A stretch of 64,000 bases of DNA. Origin: Cercophora sp. LCS_1 (taxonomy: Eukaryota > Ascomycota > Sordariomycetes > Sordariales > Lasiosphaeriaceae). Below are positions 11,530 to 23,122 of this stretch, piece after piece (position 1 is the first letter of the stretch; each line of letters starts with the position of its first letter). A model generated the notes under the pieces. It had not been told where the DNA came from. It saw only the letters and a program-made list of their open reading frames with translations, and made no database searches. Location of the stretch: the NCBI GenBank assembly GCA_036250225.1, contig JAPZLL010000026.1:186001-250000 (forward strand), written 5' to 3'. Made by a program: the position numbers and the translations under genes.

Positions 11530-13476
11530 GTTGAACGGCAGGTCTCAATCGCTGTTCCCTGATGGATTGATTATTGGCATTGTTTTGCGGCTCTCTGGTC
11601 GTCATTATATACGCGACAACACCGAAACTGCGATGCGGCCCGGGAACCTGGAACGCAGTCGATATTGCGGGGGGGGCGACATGGCGGGCTGCAGCAGGGT
11701 GTCGCTGTGTGCTAGTATTGCAGATGACGAATATGTTGATGAAATGAGGCGAGCCGTGGTTGTTCCCGGCGGTTGTGGCCTTTTGAGGCCTATGGTAGGG
11801 GGTTGGCAGCTTTGCGTGAAGCTTGGCACAATGACGGGATGTCGTGCCAACACCTCTTATATCGGGGATAAGCAGCCCGTCTAGCCTCCCAGCACCCCAG
11901 CATCGGATAATGGGCACGCCTGAGACTGCCAACCCCGCACCCGGCACCTGTATCCGTGGGGGGCAACAATCGCAATCATCTTTGTTTCTTCTTTTTGGGG
12001 CGTCACAAGGGACCAGTCGTGCTCGGTGGATGCCGACCCAGAGTTTGGCGCTGTTGCTGCAAATAGCGATTACACCCGCCCCTATTGGCTGAATTGCTGT
12101 GCCAAACCAGCGCCTGTCCCCAAGCAGTTAGCGAGCTACTCTCCCCGACCACACCGTCTCTCTCTCACCACGGCCCGTCAATGGTCCCAAGATAGCCGTG
12201 GGGGCACTCCTTTTGCCCACCATGCCCCCACCGCTGGCTACAACCCAAGCCTGTAAGTCATCCCTTTGAGCATGAACACTTGTTTTCAGCTCAGGGGTCC
12301 CCGGAAATCCGGCTCTCGTCTGCTCCACAAAACCGTGCAAGATGCTCCGGTTCGGCCCCGGTTACTTCGGCGACAACGAGTGCCGGGATCCTGCCGTTCG
12401 GACATGTTGAAGTCTGAGGATACACCATACAAGCTAGCAGTGAGCCCATCGAGGGGTGTGCTTGGCAGGTGCGCCACAGGTTGTCACCATCAGACTTGCC
12501 ACGCGGTGTGCATCTGGACTCTCCCAGTGAGGGACCCAAGGCAAACTTGGCAGAGGCAGAAAGTTCCGCATCGGCAGTCACATGCACCCAATTGCAGATA
12601 AGACCTCATCGAGGTGTGCCCGTGCTGACGTGGTTGGCTGCATTCCAAGACACTCACCTTTGGGAAAGATCGTCTGACTGGACGTGGGGCGAGTAAAAAT
12701 GTTTGGTCTATAAATGGCATGTTAAGATCTGGAACAACTCTGGTGGCGTTGAGAGATAAGGTCGGCTCCCGTTTCGGTAGGGGCTCGCATGTCTGGGCAT
12801 TGCGTGATGGTCTCGATTCCGGTTATTGGGTCTTGGTCGAACCCAGACGCCACTGGTGCGTACACCATCAGCATCCCGGTGGTCTGGGTCGTTGGAGAGA
12901 CGACTGAGACCAGATTTGAGGCCTAGGCGTTCCATTTCCCCGCAATATGGGGGCGTGATATCTCTCAGCTTTCACCAGAAGACCGTCCAAGTCCCCGAGC
13001 GCGAGGTTGAGACGTTTGCTAATTGATGAGTGTGCCCTCAACCTTTGTTTTCTGGATGGTCATATTTTGACCTGAGTCTGTCGCCCTTGTCAGTTTCAAG
13101 CTATTCTCTTGTCCGCATCTGATGCTCCGTTGCGTCCCTGTCATCCAGATCTGATTGTTGATGATTGATATCACTTTATGAGACATCGCAATCTGAAGGG
13201 CAGAGAGAGTTGTGTCAGCCAATAATTAACTTCCAACCCTTCACAAAGGTCGTATCAGCACAGACCGTAGCAATGCCTGTACTCTAAGCTGGGACGTAGA
13301 CGGACAGGGTTCTAGTGGTTTCAGAGGTTTCAAAAGTTTGAAGTGTGAATAATGAAGTAATCCTCCTCTTGAACTAATAAATTCGTGCTGATATTCATCG
13401 GTTCTCTCCTGTATGAACCGGTACCACATATTCATGTTATGTGCAATCCTCAAATCCCCGCCTCTTCAATTTTACC
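11530..13476. other. Intergenic region, no gene supported
   Basis: The MFS promoter lies at the left end and the upstream region of the first HET locus at the right. Frames of 60-196 residues occur on both strands but have no recognisable motif, signal peptide or splice logic. Confidence 0.45.
11604..11611 (-). promoter_or_regulatory. TATA-like box of the MFS gene
   Basis: TATATAAT on the minus strand, 75 bp upstream of the start codon at 11529. Confidence 0.4.
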
Positions 13477-15240
13477 ATGACCACATACACATATCGCCCT
13501 CTGGAGGGTGAGTGCTCCATCCGGATTTTGGGGATCAGCCCAGCGCCAGACGACCATCAATTATCCGGCACCCTCTTCTACGCCTCGCTAGATGACAAGC
13601 CCACATTCGATACCCTGTCTTACACCTGGGGTGCCCCCGACTTCTCTAGTAGAATCACCATCGACGGCCAAGAGCTCGCCATCGCTGCCAACCTCGACTC
13701 AGCCTTGAGGGCGATGCGATCCCGCTCGGGCACGGAACCGACAATTATCTGGGCTGATGGCATATGCATCAATCAAAAAGATATCCCAGAGCGAAACCAC
13801 CAGGTGCGACTGATGCACGGAGTCTATAGCGAATGTCGAACATGTCTTATCTACCTTGGCGAAGAGGCGGACGGTAGTCACGAGGTTCCAGGTTTTCTCA
13901 CGAAAATCTACTCTTCCCACATTCGATCCCTCATCAATAGTTGCACGCGGGGGCAGCCCGTGAACCCCGTCTTGCCCTTAGCTGAAGATTCTGGCTGGAA
14001 AGCACTGGGAGCTTTCATGAGACGGCCGTGGTTTCGCCGCATATGGATCGTCCAGGAGTTCTGCCTTCCCGCCGATATTCAAATGATGTGCGGGAGGTGG
14101 GAATTGCCCAGCCAGTATCTCGTCGATCTCTTTGGGATAGACGCCTTGGGTAACGCATCCAGCGGCCTCACCGCTGTGATGGGCGAGGAAGGTGCCAGAA
14201 CGCTGGGGGTTCACTCAGTTCACTACCGTATCCGGAGGGCCCTCGGACGTGACATGGAAATCGACATGGACACACCAGGAATTCCAGTTCTAACGATACC
14301 ACATCCCTTTCTCAAGTCCTGAGAAACAAATCTTGTCTCCCTTATCAGACTGTGTCGAACCTGCAACGCAACAGACCCGCGAGACCACTTCTTTGCCCTT
14401 CTCAGCCTGGCAGACGATGTGGCCGGCTCGCCGCTCGTTGCCGACTACCCGAAGAGCCTTGAAGAGGTAGAAATGGATTTTGCGCGGTTTCTAGTCAAGA
14501 GCGGTCACGGAGCGTCTTTGTTGTAGACGCGGCCCAGGACGCCCGTGGATCGGCAGCCCTGCCATCCTGGATCCCAAACTACCGCGGTATGGATACATAC
14601 ACCGTAATGAGTGGCTCGTGGATTCACGTCTGGACGCCTCCGCCTGACAGGTTTGTCAGTGATGAAAGGACTCTGAGGGTTGGCGGTCGTCGTCTTGATG
14701 GCATCCGGGCGCTAAGCAGAGCGAAGTTCCCAGGCGAGCCCTGGCAACTGGGGTGAATTCAAGAGGTTGAGTCACTCGTTGATGGGGTGCACTCTTATCC
14801 AAGTGGTGAAGGTGTCTGAGAGGATTTGGAGGACCATGACTGCCAACCAATCAGTCGACGGAACAACCCCAGCGCCTGAAGAGTATTCCCGCCTTTACCA
14901 AACCTCCCGAGACCTACATAACTTCGTGAGGCATATCGGTTGTTTCACCCCTGAATCTTTCCACGCAGCAATCCTATCCATGGCCGCTGTTAAATCAGGG
15001 AGATTCTGCATCACGGAAAGTGGACTTTTCGGGATGGTCCCCAAATCCACACAGGTGGGTGACGAAATATTTGTCATTGAAGGGGATCACCAAAAGTCTC
15101 TATTTGTGGTTAGACGAGACCGAGTGGAGTCGGGCCGGGGAGACCTCGACTATACATGGGTTGGAAATGCCTATGCCCGTGATATATGGAAGGTGCGTAA
15201 CCGCGATAAGTTGAGCTGGGAGGAGATTTTTGTAAGATAG
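13477..15240 (+). pseudogene. HET-domain gene with three inactivating lesions
   Basis: The start is taken at MTTYTYRPL. HET marks are clear: TLSYTWGAPDF, IIWADGICINQKDIPERNHQV, TCLIYLG, WFRRIWIVQEF. The family continues past each break. A TGA at 14320-14322 is followed in the same frame by LVSLIRLCRT and PRDHFFALLSLADD (to about 14520). A slip near 14523 moves to the next frame for the ALPSWIPNYRG block (14523-14750). A second slip near 14751 returns to the first frame for the C-terminus (ends 15240). The 33 bases around the TGA are too short for an intron. HET proteins trigger incompatibility cell death; this copy could make at most the first 281 residues, which include most of the HET core. 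Loss of full function is inferred; assembly errors could mimic indels. Confidence 0.85.
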
Positions 15241-15685
15241 AGAAACCCTGCTGTAGTTCCGTACATTGGCGTTGGGCAACTTGTTTCTGCCGATATTACT
15301 TTTTGCCCTTCTCCAACTTTTTGAGTTCCGCTTCATCCTGATCTTCACTACCGCAATCAATGCCTACTTATAGGATTGTATCCATCAAGCCAAGCTGACG
15401 GCCAAAATCCGTTTGGACGCGAAATCGTAGGGCTTGTAAAAGACAAACAACGAGGGTATCGGATTCATGAGGTAACTCGATACAAAAACGCCTTGACAGT
15501 TGCTGACGTAGACAGGAATCATAGAACAAACACCGTAACCACAACACCTTGCAATCTGAACACCCAAGCACCTCATTATACCCACACCCACACCCACACA
15601 GCCATCATACGAAGTCATCAAACAAAACAGGATTTCCATCAACAGATGAGTTGAACCGAAGAGTCGTAATCGTGAAAGGCGTGAC
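15241..15685. other. Short intergenic region
   Basis: Between the HET relic and the aquaporin 3' end. It contains a small CCCACA-type run near 15578-15600 and nothing else recognisable. Confidence 0.5.
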
Positions 15686-16627
15686 TTAGACAGCCGGGAC
15701 TTCGTCAGGGTGAGCGGCGTCCTGGCCAGGGTTGGCCTCCTCGTAATGGATGTAAATGACGAGAGCATAAAACCCGGCACCGAGAAGCGAGCCCAAGAAA
15801 GGGCCAACCCAGTAGATCCAGTGATATCCGGGGAACGATAGGGCCGCGACGGCGCAGCCAAGACTCCTCGCAGGATTCAACGATCCACCGGTGTATGCCG
15901 TCCCTACGACGGGTCAGCCCATCCAACTCATAAATAAGAGACTGGAAACCACTTACCAGCGATCATGGCAACGAAGAGAGCCAACCCAATACCAATGGGA
16001 GCCAAAAACGTGTCCCTAGACTTTTCGACCGCGAGCATGAGAACAACAAACACCAACAGTGCCGTGAAAAACATCTCCATGAACAGTCCCTGCGTCACGG
16101 ATGCCCCGCCGCCCAAAACAGAGTTGGCCTCGGAAATAGGGACGGGAAACATGGCTGAGACAAGCCCTCCGGCGCAAAGTGACGCGAGTAACTGCGCCGG
16201 GACAAACATGAGCCCTCGAACCCAAGGAAGTCGGTGGGACAAGACCAGCCCAAGAGTGACCTATTCATCATTAGCTCGACTTGTCAATGTTGACGTCGCG
16301 GAAACTCACAGCTGGGTTGAACAAACCACCGCTGATCCGATAAAACGCCCAAACGGTGACCAACAGCGACAAACTGTAGGCCAAGGAGATGAAAATGACC
16401 GTCTCGCTGCTCATCCCGCCCCCCGGAGCCGTGGCGCCCGCGCGACTGGCCGCCATGACGTTACCGGCATAGCTAAAGTAAAGAAACAGAAACGTCCCGA
16501 CAAACTCGCCAACCGTCGCAACGAGATGGGCCTCCATGGTTGTGAGCGCAGGCTTGGTCCTCCGCCGCTCACGACCCCAGCGCCGCCGCCCTGTGTCGTT
16601 TTGGGTCTTGTGCTGGATGCCGTCCAT
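15686..16627 (-). CDS. Aquaporin / major intrinsic protein
   Basis: Exons 16627-16310, 16260-15957 and 15903-15686; 279 residues. Six membrane helices are apparent. Both NPA boxes are present: GGLFNPAVTLG, the first, spliced between its Ala and Val codons, and GGSLNPARSLG. The residue after the second NPA-Arg is Ser, not the Asp of glycerol facilitators, which favours a water-type (orthodox) aquaporin. The N-terminus is short and basic (RRRWGRERRR) and the C-terminus is short and acidic. Such channels move water, and sometimes H2O2 or other small solutes, across the plasma membrane or vacuolar membrane. A second Met at residue 31 (MEAHLVATVGE) could be the real start, since the first 30 residues are basic and unlike a membrane segment. 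Confidence 0.92.
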
Positions 16628-17410
16628 ATTGCTTGTCGTCCGTGTTGTCGCGTGCGATGTCGACCCTGGAGTGCTGTGCTGTACTGCAAGAACAGCATCC
16701 TCGCAAACGAAAGGAGAAGCGCCATCACCAAAAGTTTATACCCAACCTTTGTCGCCCTCATCCGATGTCTCAGATTGTGACGAGCCTCTTACGCAGCGAC
16801 TTGGCGTATGCATCTTGCATCTTTCCATCCCCCGGGGCGCGCCAGAGAGCCGACTGACCCGACGAGCTGCAACAAAGTGAATCCTATCATGGCCCGTTTG
16901 GGAGATTCATCGGCCCAGCCCGCTGATTGCCGACTCGATCGGCTCTTGTCGTTTTGCTGTTTTGGAGTGTTGCACGGCAGTGATCGGCGCTGTCATTGGG
17001 CTGAAGAGGGGGTGCTGATGTCATCGTGCTGCACTGCGCCGGGGGTGGGGATCTTCCCTGTTGTCCATCATCGACGCGCACCCCGCGCCTGAGCGCACCG
17101 CGACAAGCCAGCCATGTCCAGCCACGAGCGGTGGAGTTTCTGCGTGTCTCAGTTCGGTTACACTGGTTCTTGATCTATCTTGTCAGTGTTTGCTGAATGG
17201 GGTGATGGGGCTCAAAAGGGATGCTGTGCTTCCACCCACTCGCGAAAGGAACATCACTGGAGCCAACAGGGACGTGACGTCAGTGTGCGATTGCCTGTCT
17301 CAGTCTAAGTCTACAACTCAACCACTTCAATTCTCTCAATCGAAACTTATCATGTCGATATTGTGGATTCAAACTGACACAGATGATGAAAATTGTCCAT
17401 CATCACCATT
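16628..17410. other. Intergenic region
   Basis: Aquaporin promoter on one side and the 3' end of the GNAT gene on the other. No coding signal stands out. Confidence 0.5.
16734..16740 (-). promoter_or_regulatory. TATA-like box of the aquaporin gene
   Basis: TATAAAC on the minus strand, about 107 bp upstream of the first start codon. Confidence 0.35.
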
Positions 17411-18107
17411 TCAGGGCCCTTTTGACGCTGTAATATACTTTGCAAGATCAACCTCACCGCCGGATGCATCCGGCCGCCAGAACCGAAACCCCGCCTTCTC
17501 GTAGAATGCCCGGGCATCCATGTTATCCGGCATCAGCCCAAGGGTGAGCAGACAATCGGACCGTTTCGCGCCGGATTCCTTGACTGCGTGTCTTGTCGCT
17601 GCAGCCAAAACTTGGGATCCAATCCCCAGACGCCGAAATTCTGGGTCAGTGAAGACCGCTGTGATCGCCCACCGCTCGACTAGTGCGGGCTCCATGGCGT
17701 TGCCATCATCGCGTTTGTTGTCTGAGATGGCGCTTGGCCGATCTGTCTCGTCAGTGTCAAGAGGCCCGAGGATGGTGAGTGATGAGATCACGGCACGGCG
17801 TCCATCTGTGTTCTTGACTGCAACGAAAGTCCAGGCGATTGGCTTAAAGAACCGTTGCTTCCAGGTATCGAGGTCGAATGCTTCTTCGCGTGCAATGGTG
17901 GAAGAGAATGCTGCTCTTGTTAGGTTGTACTCCGGCGACCGGCGTGTTGGGCAAGCCTGAGAATGACATACCGCTGGGACATTCACGTAACATCTTTAGC
18001 CGAAAGGGGCGGTAGTGGTCGAGAAAGAAGGCCAGCCCCTCATCATCGCGTTCGATCATTTTGACCTCCCATGTTGAGGAAGGCCCTGTTGATGCGTCTA
18101 CAGTCAT
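17411..18107 (-). CDS. GNAT-family N-acetyltransferase
   Basis: Exons 18107-17972 and 17910-17411; the intron uses a GTATGT donor and a GAGCAG acceptor, which restores LRECPSAFSSTIAREE across the junction; 211 residues. The acetyl-CoA loop is visible as TDPEFRRLGIGSQVL (the R-x-x-G-x-G type), and the last motif is NMDARAFYEKAGFRF, the usual GNAT N-x-x-A-x-x-x-Y-x-K-x-GF arrangement. The opening FLDHYRPFRLKMLRE resembles small-molecule or antibiotic acetyltransferases, in which this helix orients the amine substrate. The protein is cytosolic by appearance. The substrate is unknown. An alternative acceptor five bases upstream would break the frame and was rejected. Confidence 0.88.
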
Positions 18108-18370
18108 CGCGATGACGGATATACGTAACGGTACTAAAAAGGATCAAAAAACCTCCTGCACGGGGTTTGCACCTCGACGAAGGTGATTGACGATTTTATG
18201 CCAATGACGTGAGTCACCGACTTTCGGGGCTTCAGCCGCTCAGCACAACCTACATTACCGCCTACCTCTTTTAAAAGACCCGGTTGAATGTTGCACCGGC
18301 AAACGCACTATACCCTTTTACTCTTATTATTATTACTAGTATCTACCTGAACAAGCTTTAGATGGCAATC

Positions 18371-19846
18371 TCATATCCCCTTCTTCCGTCGCAGCACCAA
18401 CGCCGTTTTCTCCCTCAGCAAACGCCCAGGCCTTTTCTGGGGGGACAACCACTTCTCCTTCTCCCTCAATATGTCCTCCCTTTCCTCTCCTTTCAGCCGC
18501 TGCCACTCCTTCAATGAAACCACCCGTCCACCCAACCCATATTGCCCAGCCCACATCCTCTCAAACCTCACCTCCTCCAACCACCTCTCCCATTCCAGCT
18601 CCTTCTTCACCCTCTCTTCAATCGGCTCTGTTTCCTCCTTCCCTAGCCCGAAAACCGCCCTCAGCTCCTCCGCACACGTCCGGTCCCAGCGCATCGCCCC
18701 ATCCTCCGTCCCATCCAGCAACCCCACTCGATATGCCTGCTCAAAGGCAAACCCCACACCCCGCCCATAATCTGCCCTGACCATTCTCCGTGTGCGCTCA
18801 TTTAAAATGCCCAAAAACCCATATAGTTTATCCCTCGCATCCACACACCCCAAACCCCCAAACTTGCCCATCACATCCATCAATCCATCAGGCACATGGC
18901 TCTGGTAGGCCACGCTCCTGTTCACAGGTCTCCGTAATGCGGCCACCATCTCCTCCATCCCGCCGGCCATCTCACCCAGCTTGTCTGGTTCCGGTTTTAG
19001 GGCGACGCGTAACCGGTGTGCAACGACGCGTTCGGCGGGCGACTGGCATCTCCCTCTCCGGAATCCGTCGCCCTTGATTTCAGATCCGGAGAAGAGGGCG
19101 AGCGGGAAGGTGTAGGTCCCGCAGTGCACTGTCATGCGCGAAGCGAGGAGGATTTCTTGGACAATCCACACGCGCGACCAATACGGGCTGTGTGAAAGGT
19201 GATGGAATGCTGCTATTGCGGCGGGTGACCAGGCTGTTGGTGGTGTATGAGGGTTCAGCGAACCGAGAGAGAGGTTTGGGGCTGGGAGGCCGAGCCAGGC
19301 TATGACGGTTGATGCGTGCCGGTAGATGCGGGACATGTGTGGGATTTGGGCGGTCCTTTCGGACGGGGAGAGTTGGTCGATGCAAAGGGCGTCGATGAAG
19401 AGGAGTTGTGGCTCGTCGGAGGGTCGCAGTTGCTGGGAAAATGTCGTGAGAAAGTTGAAGAGGTTGGTGCGGATTGCAAAGGGTTGTGAGGCGATGGTTA
19501 TCGTGTGGATGTCCGATGGGGAGGTTGCTGAGCCCCATGTGTAGGAGAGGGCTTTATAGGATGTGTTGCGGAGGTGTTGAAGAGGGACGATTTCGAAGGT
19601 GTAGGTTGCTGGTGAGGGGCCATTTGGTTGGACCCGGAGGAGCCGGATCGAGTTGTGAGGGTCGATTGGGGGGTGGTTGAAACCGCTTTGGCGGTTTGCT
19701 TCCTTGTCGAGCGCCATCGTGTCGATCATGATGGACCGGACGCCGAGTTGTGGTCGTTTCGGGGAGAATTGTTGTTTTATGTGATCGTCGTGTTCCAAAT
19801 GAGGGAGGTAATTGACGCAGAAGTTGAGGAGTCCATCACGACCCAA
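18371..19846 (-). CDS. HET-domain protein, intact
   Basis: A single open frame of 491 residues. The first 39 residues may not be translated, since Met40 (19729) or Met44 (19717) sits closer to the first conserved block. HET motifs are complete: YKALSYTWGSA, LLFIDALCIDQLSPSERTAQI, STVIAWLG, SPYWSRVWIVQEIL and the CGTYTFPL strand. A DARDKLYGFLGI block follows near residue 335. The C-terminal third is charged and rich in Glu/Arg/Lys (helical). HET proteins mediate non-self recognition and trigger regulated cell death in Pezizomycotina; the partner cannot be predicted. The next gene on the left is the GNAT gene on the same strand, 263 bp away. No lesion was seen. Confidence 0.88.
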   Translation of the reverse strand: MGRDGLLNFCVNYLPHLEHDDHIKQQFSPKRPQLGVRSIMIDTMALDKEANRQSGFNHPPIDPHNSIRLLRVQPNGPSPATYTFEIVPLQHLRNTSYKALSYTWGSATSPSDIHTITIASQPFAIRTNLFNFLTTFSQQLRPSDEPQLLFIDALCIDQLSPSERTAQIPHMSRIYRHASTVIAWLGLPAPNLSLGSLNPHTPPTAWSPAAIAAFHHLSHSPYWSRVWIVQEILLASRMTVHCGTYTFPLALFSGSEIKGDGFRRGRCQSPAERVVAHRLRVALKPEPDKLGEMAGGMEEMVAALRRPVNRSVAYQSHVPDGLMDVMGKFGGLGCVDARDKLYGFLGILNERTRRMVRADYGRGVGFAFEQAYRVGLLDGTEDGAMRWDRTCAEELRAVFGLGKEETEPIEERVKKELEWERWLEEVRFERMWAGQYGLGGRVVSLKEWQRLKGEEREDILREKEKWLSPQKRPGRLLREKTALVLRRKKGI

Positions 19847-21103
19847 CGCACTGCCTCATGGCACCAAGCCACAGTGTTACTCGTCGACCATGCATGCTGT
19901 AGGGTTTGGGAAGTTGGTGGGTTGCGATGGGAAGCAATTGGCCCCCTAGGGCCTTGGCGGGGATGCAAACATCGTCTGAACTCTCGCTGCCACTGGTTCC
20001 CCGCGCCACACACTGCCCCTCGATGCCCACAGGCAGCAGCAGCCAAGTCGGGAAGAGTAGAATTCCACGTGACTTCCAACACCTAAACTCCAGCCCATGA
20101 CCCAGATAATGGTATTCCTATTAATTTATTGTCGTCGTATCGACTCCATCTGAACACTTGAGCATGCCAAACGCCGCGCGGCTCATGTTGTGGAACCTTG
20201 TCATCGGGGCTTCGTCATTCGGATGAGGCGCTCAACAGGAGTTGTGATTCTACTTTAACTGGACTCAAGGCGGCCTTGTTGTTGGGTTTGTCTCAAGCTG
20301 CACTGGCTCTCGCCGCCTATCAAGGTGCCGCTTCGGTGAGGCCGTCCGCAGTCCAAGGCACCATCGGCGATCACTCACAATTGCAGGAAAGAGCCATGTG
20401 CTGCTGCTCGACTCACGTCTGAGTCTACAAAAATGGGTGTGAAATGTGCGAGAATTCCGTTGCGGTCACGCTGTTTCTTTTGGGCTGTTTCTGCTGTTCT
20501 CTTGGCTGTGCTGTCGAAGTTGGCTTCCCATGTTTCGGGCAGGTCGAATCCCGGGATGAGCGCCAAGACTAAACCCTGGTGCTGACAATGGGACGATGTG
20601 GGTGGGCGGACGGAAGGAACAACTGTGGGAACGCATTGTGAGGGAAGGCGCGCTGCGCTGGTGCTTTCCGACGGCTCACATTTTGCATCCTTCTGCAAAG
20701 GATCACTAGCACCTGTATCCTTCATTCGAAATGTGACAAAACGACTCGCCCGGCGCCAGTGCCGTTGGCAAAGTGCGCCAAGAGTTCAATACTAGTATCC
20801 GAACCCTCCCTGCCGGAACTGTCGAATCACGATCGCGCCCGATGCGGTGGCCCGGGTCCTCGAACCGAATGCGATCCCTGCTGGAGCGCGTCGTGGCGTT
20901 CACAATGCGACGATAATGCGAAGACATTATCAAGCAGGCCTGTGAGATTTTAGGGGTTTCGCTTGCTGACATCAAAACCTCTTATCCCCTCCCCTCCCTT
21001 TCGCTTTTGTCCCAAACCTGTTCCTGTCAGGCACCCGTCTCACCAAAGAACTTTGCGTCAGCACTCAATTGCAGTTGCAGGCTCAGATCGGACTGGAGCA
21101 ATC
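19847..21103. other. Divergent intergenic region
   Basis: Shared upstream space of the HET gene (left, minus strand) and the P450 gene (right, plus strand). Frames of up to 152 residues show no motif. No TATA box was convincing. Confidence 0.45.
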
Positions 21104-22904
21104 ATGTTGAGCATGACCAACGCCCTCGGCCTCGCCATCACGGCAGCCGCTGCGGCTCTTGTCTACTTTCTCGTCAAGTTGCGGGCCAAGCGGCAATTCT
21201 ATTGCGATCTGGTGGGTCCATATCCGAAGCCTCCCCCAGGTTGACTCTCTGACAGTTCGTCTGCAGCCCAAACCGCCACACTCATTCTTCTGGGGCCACC
21301 TGAAGTTGATGGGAGAGTACATGGATAAGGCCGCACCTGGCAACTACCTTCAGGCTCCTCTGACGCAGATGAAATTCGACTACGATCTTCCCGACATCTG
21401 GTATCTCGACCTCTGGCCACTTGGTCCTGAGATGCTCATCTGCACCACTGGCGATGCTGCCGCCGTGGCCACGACAGTCACTACATTCCCGCAAGCCCCG
21501 ATCGTTATCGAGTTCCTGAATGAGACACTGGGGGGGTCCTTCATCGAGTCAACGAATGGATCCCTGTGGAAGGAGCTGCATCACATGCTCGCTCCGGGCC
21601 TGACACCCAACGCCGTTCGATCCTATCACCAGCTCATTGTAGATGAAGCAAAGCTGTTCCACAAACGTCTGCATAACTTTGCCACCAAGGGCAACCCTTT
21701 CAACTTGCACCTTGAGTTGGGCAAGTTCCCATTCGAGGTCATCTGGCAGGTGTTCTTTGGCGAAAACCTCAACACCCAGGTTCGCGGCTCTCAGATCTAC
21801 GACGATTCGGTACGGTTGAACGATGTGGCTGGTATCACCATGAACGCGAAGAACCCGATCACAAAGTGGCAGGCCGCCAGGGAAAGGGCAATGCTCATTA
21901 AGCGACTTGATGTCGAGGCTGACAAGCGTCTCCGGGCTCGGTTTGTAGCACTTCGTGAGAGTAAGACGCTGCCGACCAGGACAACTGCGACGACGCTGCT
22001 CGACCGAATGCTCTTGTCGCACGTGCAAAACGGCCAACCCCTAGACGAGCAGTTGATCAAGTTGATCAAGGAGAAGTATGTCTTCCCAACGAGTCGTGGC
22101 ACAGATGCTGACTTCCCTAGCGCCAAAGGTTTCTTGGTCGCCGGCTCAGGGACAACTGCGGACATGTCCAGCGTAAGTGCACTCCTAAAACCGATTACCA
22201 TACACATCACTCACCAGTCATAGTACGCCATCATGCTTCTCTCGAACTATCCGGATGCCCTCCGGAAACTCCGTGAAGAACATGACCACGTGTTTGGCAA
22301 AGAATTTGATGGGACGGTAGAGAGGTTGTTGCAGGACTCATCCAGCATTAAGGGCCTTGAGTATACCGATGCTGTCATCCAAGAGACGATGCGTCTTTTC
22401 CCGGTAGGTATGCTATGCCGGGGTCTGCCCGAAGGACAGTACGTTTCCCGCCACGACTGATGGAGCCCGCTAGGTGTCTAACAATACAGGACAACCTTTG
22501 ATTACAAAGGCAAGGCGTACCCCATCGAAAACCATCAACTCACACTTCTGTCGTACGCCATGCACTACGACCCCAGCAATTTTGAGGACCCGCAAGAGTT
22601 CAAGCCGGAACGCTTCCTCGGACCAGAGCCAGCCCACTCTCGAAACTCGTATCGGCCCTTTGAACGCGGTCTTCGTTCGTGTATCGGTCAGCACCTGGCA
22701 ATGGATGAGATGAGGGTCTTGCTGATCTTGACTGCTCGTTGGTTTGATTTCGAACTAAGGGATCATAATCCTTCGAAGCAACCGAGGATGTCACACACAA
22801 AGATGGACACGATTCTCGGGAATCACGGCTTCCAGAGCATGAGGTTTACGGCCGGGCCGACAGGACCCGTGACGATGAAGGTGACGAGGGTGAATAGGGC
22901 GTGA
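21104..22904 (+). CDS. Cytochrome P450 monooxygenase, ER membrane-anchored
   Basis: Exons 21104-21211, 21267-22172, 22224-22438 and 22490-22904; 547 residues. The N-terminal anchor helix (LGLAITAAAAALVYFLVKLR) ends in basic residues. Further marks are PPHSFFWGHLKLM and YLDLWPLGPEM near the N-terminus, the I-helix (AGSGTT, about residues 328-333), the K-helix ETMR (392-395), a PERF segment and the heme loop FERGLRSCIG with Cys474. The I-helix reads Gly where the usual acidic residue (AGxDT/ET) stands. The third intron uses a GTACGT donor inside the codon before TTFDY. Microsomal fungal P450s of this form hydroxylate lipophilic or secondary metabolites. No biosynthetic cluster genes flank it, so the substrate is unknown. 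Confidence 0.92.
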
Positions 22905-23122
22905 TAAACCCGGATTTGGCTCCCGGTAGCACTGTTCAAGCTTCAACCTGTTAGATGAGAGACCGGGATGTGCTAGGTTTCAAGTTGAATCGAGCTCGGG
23001 GTGTAATAGACTTTCAACCGTCAACTCAATTACCAGATAAACTGTGAATACAACAAACCTCAGCCACAATCGACATGACTCAACTTCACATGTTCAAAAT
23101 CTTTTCCAACTGAAAAATATAA

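Noticed and set aside
14316..14348. Possible intron removing the TGA of the first HET relic
   Set aside because: Only 33 nt, shorter than any other intron here (about 45 nt minimum), without a branch site; later frame slips remain in any case.
15965..16780. 271-residue plus-strand frame over the aquaporin
   Set aside because: Antisense to the aquaporin exons with low-complexity Arg/Pro composition.
20540..20560. GGTCGAATCCCG, reminiscent of a tRNA T-loop
   Set aside because: No A-box, acceptor stem or cloverleaf pairing around it.
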